From an uncultured Oscillospiraceae bacterium (GTDB lineage Bacteria; Bacillota; Clostridia; Oscillospirales; Oscillospiraceae): DNA of 64,000 bases. The notes beneath the pieces were generated by a model. The model did no database searches. It worked only from the letters and a program-made list of their open reading frames with translations, and was not told the origin of the DNA. The stretch lies in NCBI GenBank assembly GCA_934591845.1, contig CAKTPO010000007.1, forward strand, positions 1-64,000, in the 5' to 3' direction. The translations under genes and the position numbers were made by a program. This document shows positions 58,428 through 64,000 of the stretch, piece after piece (the first letter of the stretch is position 1; each line of letters starts with the position of its first letter).

Positions 58428-59969
58428 TTAACCCAGAGCCTGCTTCAGCACGGAGAGGTTCTGCTCCATAACGGAGAGATAGGTCGTGCCGTTTTCCACA
58501 TCTTTAGAGGTCGTGGACTGCATGGAATCCATTGTCAGTACTTTTTGGCCCTTTGCTGTCGTATTTTCAACAACTGTTTCAGCGATCCTGTGTTCCTTAC
58601 CCTCAATGGTCAACACACAGGGCAGATTCAGCTCGTCCATCTTCTGAGCGAGGAACGAAACGGTTTCAAAGCTGGCTTCACTCTCGGCGGAGCAGCCCGC
58701 AAAGGCAGCGTAGTAGCTCAGACCGTAATCGTCTACCAGGTAGCGGAACGGAAAACGGTCACCAAACAGAACGGTCTTATAGGTCGCACCGTCCACGGCT
58801 GCCTGGTAGTCCGCATCTATGGCAGACAGTTTTTCAACATAGGCGGCTGTATTGGCGGCGTAGGTGTCCTTGTTATCGGGGTCAAGCTCCTGCAAAGACT
58901 CGGAAATGGCACCGACCAGCGTTTCGGCGTTCTTCAAAGACAGCCAGACATGCTCATCGTATTCCTTTTCCTCATGCTCCAGCATATCTTCCTTGATGTC
59001 CTCGCCGCTCATATCCACCGGATAGTATGTAGGCCAGTTATCCATTTCCTGAGAGAGTGCGTCAAAACCGTCATTGCCGAAATAGATGTGGAAATGCTCG
59101 GCTTTGCCCGGCCCAATACCGTGGTCGCTGAACTGAACATATTTCGGTGCATCAGCATCACCACTTGCGGCTTCAAAGAAGTAACGGGCTCCTCTGCTGC
59201 CGGACGCATAGTCGTAGATCTGATAGCCCTTGTATTCATAAGTTGCTTTTGCTGCAACGCCGTTTTTTACAAAGCACATTGTATTATTTTCGGCGTCAAT
59301 GGTGATCTGCGAAACATCCGTCTTATAACCGGTCTTGTAGTACGCGCGGTATTCTTCTGCCGTCTTGCTGCCGTTTTCCGCCTTGCGCTCCATCACCTCG
59401 TCCAGAACGCCATCTCGCAGGTAGGGATACACAGACTGCCAATCGCCGCCCCAGTCAGACAAGGTTCTATCCTGAACATCACTGTCAGCAAAGTTGGAGT
59501 ATCCGTGATTATGACCTTCTTCTGCCTGCATACCGGGAACAGCTTCTTCGGTCTTGACGGTATCTTTCAGCACTTCCAGCAGGTTGATGACCTTCATTTC
59601 CTTGTTGGTCGCATTTTTCAAAGCATCCTCGACCCAGCCATCAGACTCACCGCCGACATAGATAAACAGATCACAGTCGGAAATTTTGATGATGTCATCT
59701 GCTGTGGGCTGGTAGCTGTGCAAATCTACGCCGTTATCCAGCAGCATGGTGATTTCTGCGTTGCCAGCCTTGTCCCCTAAAATCTCCCGGATCCAGTCGT
59801 ATTCCGGAAAGATGGTGGTGACAATACGGAGTTCCTTTTCCGGAACGTTTTCTGTCTGGGGGGCGGGGGAGATATTCTCAGAAGTAGGAACATCGGTTTT
59901 ATTCATGCAGCCGCTCAGCATTCCAATCAGCATCAGAACTGCAAGCAGGACGGAAATTACTTTTTTCAT
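58428..59969 (-). CDS. Zinc-binding lipoprotein, ZnuA with a ZinT domain nested inside
   Basis: 513 residues, lipobox LSGC (Cys21). Residues about 45-155 are the N-terminal ZnuA lobe (TTIFPEYDWIREILG, with ligand His in GVDLHSYQPT) up to the start of the usual His-rich loop (EEGHNHG). Residues about 165-330 are a complete ZinT domain: DRTLSDWGGDWQSVYPYL, KYVQFSDHGIGPGKAEHFHI (metal-binding HFH), NWPTYYP. The ZnuA fold then resumes at EYDEHVWLSLKNAETLV with DRFPFRYLVDDYGL and SAESEASFE to the end. AdcA-type fusions carry ZinT at the C-terminus; here it replaces the loop. GGAGG precedes the ATG at 59969. Confidence 0.93.
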   Translation of the reverse strand: MKKVISVLLAVLMLIGMLSGCMNKTDVPTSENISPAPQTENVPEKELRIVTTIFPEYDWIREILGDKAGNAEITMLLDNGVDLHSYQPTADDIIKISDCDLFIYVGGESDGWVEDALKNATNKEMKVINLLEVLKDTVKTEEAVPGMQAEEGHNHGYSNFADSDVQDRTLSDWGGDWQSVYPYLRDGVLDEVMERKAENGSKTAEEYRAYYKTGYKTDVSQITIDAENNTMCFVKNGVAAKATYEYKGYQIYDYASGSRGARYFFEAASGDADAPKYVQFSDHGIGPGKAEHFHIYFGNDGFDALSQEMDNWPTYYPVDMSGEDIKEDMLEHEEKEYDEHVWLSLKNAETLVGAISESLQELDPDNKDTYAANTAAYVEKLSAIDADYQAAVDGATYKTVLFGDRFPFRYLVDDYGLSYYAAFAGCSAESEASFETVSFLAQKMDELNLPCVLTIEGKEHRIAETVVENTTAKGQKVLTMDSMQSTTSKDVENGTTYLSVMEQNLSVLKQALG

Positions 59970-60015
59970 ATCAGTGAACCTCCAATAATCAGAACATATT
60001 TTGTAAAATGGGCGC

Positions 60016-60082
60016 AAAAATACAAGGGCGAACGGCAACGCCGCAAGAGCCTATCCCCAAAGAATAGACCTCACCCTTGTAT
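60016..60082 (-). promoter_or_regulatory. Three-way-junction-like RNA element before znuA
   Basis: On the minus strand ATACAAGGG (60082 downward) pairs with CCCTTGTAT (to 60020). It encloses two smaller stems, CTAT...ATAG and GCGGC/GCCGT, and is followed by TTTTTG. It lies between the small membrane protein and znuA. It may be a branched terminator that lowers read-through, or a regulated element. Confidence 0.45.
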
Positions 60083-60093
60083 CTGTTCTGAAC

Positions 60094-60393
60094 TTAATTG
60101 GAGAGTTTGACTTTCAGAGTGACCAACGTGACCTGATGTGTGGATTTGCCACAGGGCCAGAAACGTCCGCACGAAATACAGGCAGCCAACAGCACCGCCA
60201 CGGCAACATGAAGCACCAGGGAAAGGCTTTTCAGAATTCCCCGGCAGACATTTATCTGGAAGCAGATCTGGCATCCGTCACCGATGCAATCGTGATGGGC
60301 TTCCTCGGCCAGAAAAAGGGCAGAGGAGATGATGATGGCAAAAATGGCAACAGCCATCAGCATCGCAAGGATCCTTTTGTTTTTTGCCATCAT
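60094..60393 (-). CDS. Small membrane protein of the zinc regulon
   Basis: 99 residues. A first membrane helix (about 8-28) is followed by AEEAHHDCIGDGCQICFQIN, a His/Cys cluster likely to face outward and bind zinc. A second helix (about 55-75) and a short basic tail follow. I have seen this E-x-x-H-D-C-x-G-x-x-C-x-x-C form next to zinc transporters and Fur-type genes of Clostridia; no proven function. GGAGG lies 5 or 8 bases before the two possible ATG codons (60393, 60390). It follows the Fur-family gene by 16 bases. Confidence 0.72.
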   Translation of the reverse strand: MMAKNKRILAMLMAVAIFAIIISSALFLAEEAHHDCIGDGCQICFQINVCRGILKSLSLVLHVAVAVLLAACISCGRFWPCGKSTHQVTLVTLKVKLSN

Positions 60394-60409
60394 GTACACC
60401 TCCTGATTA

Positions 60410-60793
60410 TTATCGGCAATCGGCACAAATGCCATAGAGAATGGTTTCGGATTTGTCAATCTGGAAACCCGTTGTTTGCAATGTGGAGTCCAGTAATTGC
60501 CTGGTCTCTTGATCCCCTAAGTGAATGCTTTTCCCACAAAGCCGACAGGAGAGATGCAGGCTATTCCTACAAGCGGGAGTGGCAATGTACTGATAAAACG
60601 CTTCCCTGGTATTCTCCCGGATGGTCCGTTTCAGCAGCCCATCCTCCTCCATAGCAGACAGATTCCGATAGACGGCACTGACGCTGATTCCGTCTAATGC
60701 CTGGGATATATCTTGGACAGTCAGAAGCTCGTCCGTGTGCTGTTCCAGATAACTCGACAGTTGCCTACGCTGTTTTGTCAGGTATTTCGCCAT
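60410..60793 (-). CDS. Fur-family zinc regulator (Zur-like)
   Basis: 127 residues. N-terminal winged helix with VQDISQALDGISVSAVYRNL, then the C-terminal metal-binding half with HLSCRLCGKSIHL and YGICADCR (two CxxC pairs for structural zinc). Zinc sensing is inferred from the znuABC genes downstream; Fur or PerR roles cannot be excluded. The gene is preceded by a strong promoter overlapped by a 23-bp palindrome, so it probably represses its own operon. Confidence 0.87.
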   Translation of the reverse strand: MAKYLTKQRRQLSSYLEQHTDELLTVQDISQALDGISVSAVYRNLSAMEEDGLLKRTIRENTREAFYQYIATPACRNSLHLSCRLCGKSIHLGDQETRQLLDSTLQTTGFQIDKSETILYGICADCR

Positions 60794-60805
60794 GGGGTCA
60801 CTTCC

Positions 60806-60857
60806 AATCTGCGATTCAATCGCAGATTACTATACATCACTTCCTGCTGTTTGTCAA
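60806..60857 (-). promoter_or_regulatory. zur promoter with a perfect 23-bp operator
   Basis: Minus-strand TTGACA (60852-60857), 17-base spacer, TATAGT (60829-60834). Immediately downstream AATCTGCGATT-C-AATCGCAGATT (60806-60828) is a perfect 11-bp inverted repeat over the start of transcription. Position and symmetry fit autorepression by the Fur-family protein. Confidence 0.75.
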
Positions 60858-60865
60858 TATGGGAA

Positions 60866-61096
60866 TTATTCGCAAATCTTTAACAAAGTGTGACGGCGCT
60901 CTGCGGAGCAAAGTGCAGCAGTCCCACCTTTATGGCGGCAGCCTTTTAGGATGCAGATCCAGTCCAGATAGGCCTTTATGGGGCCGTCACAATGGGATGG
61001 GTTCAGAACGGCATCAATTGAGCCTGCCACGCAGTCATATTGACAGGCCAAAAGGGAAAACCAATTGGAAAAGGTTTCTTGTTGGTTCTTATTCAT
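60866..61096 (-). CDS. Possible small Cys-containing protein
   Basis: 76 residues: MNKNQQETFSNWFSLLACQY, later SHCDGPIKAYLDWICILKGC and AALCSAERRHTLLKICE. Its ATG overlaps the stop of the preceding lipoprotein gene (ATGAATAA), which would allow coupled translation, but there is no separate ribosome site and I recognise no homologue. It could equally be a chance open frame in the 250-base gap before the Fur-type gene. Confidence 0.35.
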   Translation of the reverse strand: MNKNQQETFSNWFSLLACQYDCVAGSIDAVLNPSHCDGPIKAYLDWICILKGCRHKGGTAALCSAERRHTLLKICE

Positions 61097-62240
61097 CCGT
61101 AAAATAGGCACCGGTGAAGCCGTTGAACCAGTCGCTGATCTGGGGAAGGTATTGGGGCAGCAGGTCATCTGGGACTGAAGATGTGTGTACTTCGACGCCC
61201 CAATAGGGGATCAGCGTGGTTTTTCCCTCTGCACACAAGGGAAGATAATCCAGCTCCAGCCGGGAAGTGCGATAGACTTCCTGGTCGTAAAAACGGTCCT
61301 GCACCACCTTTCCCATGGCTTCAATGGCCTCATCCGGCGTGATCAGAGTCTGGGGTTCCCCTACGGACTTCAGTGCTTGCAGACCCAGGCAAGAAAAGTA
61401 CGCAATGCCCTCTCGGGTGATGAGGATGGTCGCATCCGGGGCGAATACCGCACCGTAGGTGTTGCTCATGACACCGGGCTGGGATAGGGGAATGCCGTTG
61501 AACGCAAAGGAAAAGTGGAGATAATAGGCATCATGGGCATCCGTCAGCTCCGGCAGCATGTGGAATTTTCCAAATTCCGTATACATGGGGTCATCCAGGC
61601 ATATCTGCTGGTAGGCGTTGATCTCCGGGCCGGTGAGGGCCGCAAAGACATCCACCACCGGCTCATAGCCCACGTTCATCTGCTTCAATACATCCTGTGC
61701 CTTTTGAAGGGCCTCCTCCGGGGACATAAAATTTAAGGGATGCACCGCGTCCTCCGGGTGATCTTCGGCCCAGCCTGACAGCAGGGTTTCCATTTCATAT
61801 AAATCCTGATGTTCATATCCTCCCCGGAAAGCAGTGAAATGGCTATCCGTGAATGTCAGGCTGCTGCCCTGCTCCGTGGTCACAATGCGTCTGAATTCCA
61901 CATTTTCTGTGGTCCGCTGAGAAGTGTCCTCGGGAACCAGGATGGACAGCAGCTGCTCTGCCGTCAGCCCCAGCGGTGCCATTTCTACAGGGGCGGCAGA
62001 TGTGACCCCGTGGGAAAAGACCTCCGCATCCACGTTATAATTTTCCTTAGGGCGAAGCTGTAAATGCTCCGGGATCGGTTCTGTTTCTACGGGTTCTGCT
62101 GCCACGGTGGGTCCTGTTGCCACGGTGGTTTCTGCCGCCTCTGTCGCCACTGTCACCCCAGCAGTAGGGGCGGGGGCTTCCTTTGCCCCACAGCCCAAAA
62201 GCATCAAACAAGCCAGTAAAACGGGCAATATCTTTTTCAT
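61089..62240 (-). CDS. Lipoprotein linked to an ECF sigma factor
   Basis: 383 residues. Signal peptide MKKILPVLLACLMLLGC with lipobox LLGC, an Ala/Thr/Glu-rich linker, then a folded domain with a helix MSPEEALQKAQDVLKQMNVG that recalls the QITQEKAKALGDQLMEAL type segments of the lipoproteins at 17083, 43966 and 45864. The C-terminal part has TLIPYWGVEVHTSSVPDD. A distant member of the same broad family is possible. It starts 12 bases after the anti-sigma stop, so it belongs to the sigma operon. Function unknown. Confidence 0.8.
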   Translation of the reverse strand: MKKILPVLLACLMLLGCGAKEAPAPTAGVTVATEAAETTVATGPTVAAEPVETEPIPEHLQLRPKENYNVDAEVFSHGVTSAAPVEMAPLGLTAEQLLSILVPEDTSQRTTENVEFRRIVTTEQGSSLTFTDSHFTAFRGGYEHQDLYEMETLLSGWAEDHPEDAVHPLNFMSPEEALQKAQDVLKQMNVGYEPVVDVFAALTGPEINAYQQICLDDPMYTEFGKFHMLPELTDAHDAYYLHFSFAFNGIPLSQPGVMSNTYGAVFAPDATILITREGIAYFSCLGLQALKSVGEPQTLITPDEAIEAMGKVVQDRFYDQEVYRTSRLELDYLPLCAEGKTTLIPYWGVEVHTSSVPDDLLPQYLPQISDWFNGFTGAYFTDE

Positions 62241-62252
62241 GTTGTTTCCTCC

Positions 62253-63266
62253 TTACTTTGCCAGCACAGGGTACGGCCCAAAGGGCTGCCCCCACTGGAT
62301 CACAAAATACAAATCTTCCATGCCGATGGTTTTTTGCGCGGAAAGGGTCTGGGTGTAGCTGCCATCGGCGTTCAGGGTCTGCCCGCTGCTGAAAGTCGGC
62401 AAACCGGGCAAATATTCGCCGGATTCATCCGTCAGGCTCAGGCTGACAGACCGATTCTCATAGAGTTTGCGCCAAGTAAAGGTTACATAATACCCAAGCT
62501 CCGTTTCTTCCACCTGAATGCTTTCCATTTCAATGCCGGATTCCGTGATCCGGGGGTCGCAGCTGCCCGCCGTGGTTTCCTGGGTTGAGGCTTTGCTTTC
62601 CACTTTCTGCTCAAAAGTCACCCGGCAGACTTCTTTCATTTGCTTGGTTCTGGCAGTGCCGGATACATGAAGAATGCCATCCGCAGGCATCTGTGCGGTA
62701 ATATAGTAATAAAGGTTGCCCTGGGGGTCACACCAGCCCTGAGACCCCTCGCCGTTGGTTCCCAGCCACACGCCGGCAAATACAGGCTCTTTCTTGATGG
62801 ATTTCAGGTATTCCCCCACCGTTTGGCCCTCCGGGCCCTCCAGGTTCAGGGACTGAATGCTATCTGAGAGCATGGTGTATTCAGGTACCAGAAAATGGTT
62901 GCTGTTTCTGGGGGTGATTTTTACCGTTACGTACAGCGCATTGCCGTCACAAAGGGTTTCCTCAATGGCGTAGTGTGCCAAATCATTGCTGTGGGACACT
63001 TCCTGGGTGTTCTTCTCCACCAGCTGCTCCACCGCTTCCGGATTTTTGAAACCGAACTGGGTCAGGTATTCCCGCAGACCGGGCATTTTCGTCACCGCCA
63101 ATACGGACAGGGGAATCACCGTCGCCAAGGCCGCCGCTGCCACCAGCCGGGGTAACACCTTGGAACGCCTGGGCTTTATGGCCTGGGCTTTTTGAAGCAC
63201 GTCCTCTTTCAGGTGCGCCGGAGCGTGAATACAGTCGTTGAGTTTTTGATAATCAGCATAGGTCAT
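62253..63266 (-). CDS. Membrane-anchored anti-sigma factor (DUF4179-like)
   Basis: 337 residues. A short cytoplasmic N-terminus (about 1-38, DYQKLNDCIHAPAHLKEDVL) likely binds the sigma factor. One membrane helix (about 39-60, RLVAAAALATVIPLSVLAV) and an extracytoplasmic domain of about 270 residues follow, containing ETLCDGNALYVTVKITPRN and ending near QWGQPFGPYPVLAK. This build matches DUF4179-type anti-sigma proteins of Clostridia. Its start lies inside the end of the sigma gene (14-base overlap). Confidence 0.83.
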   Translation of the reverse strand: MTYADYQKLNDCIHAPAHLKEDVLQKAQAIKPRRSKVLPRLVAAAALATVIPLSVLAVTKMPGLREYLTQFGFKNPEAVEQLVEKNTQEVSHSNDLAHYAIEETLCDGNALYVTVKITPRNSNHFLVPEYTMLSDSIQSLNLEGPEGQTVGEYLKSIKKEPVFAGVWLGTNGEGSQGWCDPQGNLYYYITAQMPADGILHVSGTARTKQMKEVCRVTFEQKVESKASTQETTAGSCDPRITESGIEMESIQVEETELGYYVTFTWRKLYENRSVSLSLTDESGEYLPGLPTFSSGQTLNADGSYTQTLSAQKTIGMEDLYFVIQWGQPFGPYPVLAK

Positions 63267-63732
63267 AGAGTTCCAGCTCCTTCCGCAAAATCGTTCTGGC
63301 CCGGGACAGCCGTACCCGGACCGTTGCCCCCGGGACGCTCAAAATTCTGGCAATGTCCTCTGTTTTGCACCCCTCGGCGTAGTGCAGATGAAAAACCATC
63401 CGATATTTTTCCGGCAGACGGTTTACCGCATCCCACAGCTCCGAGTATGGAGGTTCTTTGCCGCCGGGGATCTCCGCCACATCTTCCAGGGAAACCCAGC
63501 TCCGGGTTTTCCGTTTCCGGCCTACATCCCGACATAAATTCAGGGCCACACGCAATAGCCATGCCTTTTGACGTTCTTCATCCCAGCCTGCCGCATCCTC
63601 CTGAAACAGGCGAAGAAAGGTCTCCTGATAGACATCCTCCGCATCCTGGACATTTTGCAGCCGACACAGGGCAAGGCGGTAGACGGCATCGCCATACCGG
63701 TCCATGGCTTCTGACAATCCTGCTTCCTGCAA
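63253..63732 (-). CDS. ECF-family RNA polymerase sigma factor
   Basis: About 159 residues. Region 2: AVYRLALCRLQNVQDAEDVYQETFLRLF, the -10-binding part. Region 4: LPEKYRMVFHLHYAEGCKTEDIARILSVPGATVRVRLSRAR, the -35-binding helix-turn-helix. I prefer the TTG at 63732, which has a perfect AAAGGAG 9 bases upstream. The ATG at 63750 would coincide with the predicted transcription start and has no ribosome site. It is upstream of its anti-sigma gene and probably drives its own promoter. Confidence 0.88.
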   Translation of the reverse strand: MQEAGLSEAMDRYGDAVYRLALCRLQNVQDAEDVYQETFLRLFQEDAAGWDEERQKAWLLRVALNLCRDVGRKRKTRSWVSLEDVAEIPGGKEPPYSELWDAVNRLPEKYRMVFHLHYAEGCKTEDIARILSVPGATVRVRLSRARTILRKELELYDLC

Positions 63733-63756
63733 GCGATCATCTCCTTTCATATACAA

Positions 63757-63783
63757 CACGTGCCGACAAGTCAAATTGTTTCA
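63757..63783 (-). promoter_or_regulatory. ECF-type promoter of the sigma operon
   Basis: TGAAAC (63778-63783 on the minus strand), 17 bases, CGTG (63757-63760). TGAAAC-N16/17-CGT is the SigW-like ECF promoter form, so autoregulation is likely. Confidence 0.6.
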
Positions 63784-63917
63784 TTTGATACTAACACAGT
63801 TTTGAAAAAATGGAAAGAAGACGTTGCGCAATGGCACTTTCATTCTTTGAACGGATATGGTAGAATACAGACAGAAAAGCGGAAAATACGCCGGAAAAAT
63901 ATAAGGAGGTCCTGCCG

Positions 63918-64000
63918 ATGCCCTTTGAAATCGTTCGGGAGAATATTACAAAACTCCCGGTGGATGCCATTGTAAACCCGACGGACAGTCGGTATTCCGG
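63918..64000 (+). CDS. Macro-domain protein, N-terminal end only
   Basis: The first 27 codons before the window ends: MPFEIVRENITKLPVDAIVN, then PTDSRYS. The pattern I-T-x-L-x-V-D-A-I-V-N-P is the start of macro domains, which bind ADP-ribose or remove it from proteins. In many members AIVN is followed by AAN; here it is PTD, a variant seen in some subgroups. AAGGAGG lies 8 bases before the ATG, and a TAGAAT -10 lies about 50 bases upstream. Confidence 0.8.
   Translation, partial: MPFEIVRENITKLPVDAIVNPTDSRYS

Overview
The window looks like chromosomal DNA of a Gram-positive anaerobe of the class Clostridia, most likely an Oscillospiraceae/Ruminococcaceae-type gut bacterium. The clues are moderately high GC, consensus AGGAGG ribosome sites, a T-box leader on pheST, a CIRCE element, an ABC-F/argS pair, a DUF3793-flavodoxin iron locus, many small lipoproteins, and no sign of an outer membrane. 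Genus cannot be fixed from sequence reading alone. I see no phage, transposase, integrase or CRISPR array. The accessory flavour comes from dispersed palindromic repeats and paralogous lipoprotein/two-component modules.

Layout. 1-13.6 kb: 5' end of purC with an attenuator-like leader; a membrane protein; htpG under CIRCE; a + strand run ABC-F, argS, nitroreductase and PPC-domain protein; a tRNA-Leu(UAG) next to duplicated tRNA 3' ends; a CPA2-type antiporter with an MgtC-like protein; then minD-like, a methylglyoxal-synthase-like gene and hisS. 13.6-18.4 kb: pta and a first response regulator-histidine kinase-lipoprotein module. 18.4-26.2 kb: nested repeats, a corrinoid ABC transporter under a cobalamin riboswitch, cysE, murA and an rsmF-type methyltransferase. 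26.2-30.5 kb: T-box, pheS, pheT and a small conserved protein.

30.5-35.9 kb: a three-gene catabolic-looking operon (unknown Cys-motif protein, GcvT/folate-type methyltransferase, SDR dehydrogenase) divergent from a PucR-type regulator, with an SDR gene fragment beside it. 36-43.4 kb: a MacB-like exporter with two different adaptor proteins, and a GH25 lysozyme lipoprotein. 43.4-49.8 kb: two paralogous lipoproteins and a second kinase/regulator pair, separated by copies of one composite repeat. The promoters of both regulator genes and of the lipoproteins share 11-bp-spaced GTAA direct repeats 22-23 bp upstream of a TGG-TATAAT-like -10, suggesting a common self-controlled circuit.

49.8-64 kb: an ArsC/Spx-like protein; an iron-box operon (42-residue membrane peptide, DUF3793, flavodoxin); an AI-2E-family transporter with an unidentified structured leader; a Wzz-tyrosine kinase fusion carrying a 13-G tract and its PHP phosphatase; a zinc locus (Fur-family regulator, small Cys/His membrane protein, ZnuA with a ZinT domain nested inside, ZnuC, ZnuB, lipoprotein); an ECF sigma/anti-sigma/lipoprotein operon with a self-type promoter; and the start of a macro-domain gene.

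The observations I rate highest are the shared operator of the duplicated signalling modules, the homopolymer tract between the membrane and kinase halves of the tyrosine kinase, the nested ZinT domain, the PucR-linked methyl-group locus, and the uncharacterised RNA leader at 53.5 kb.
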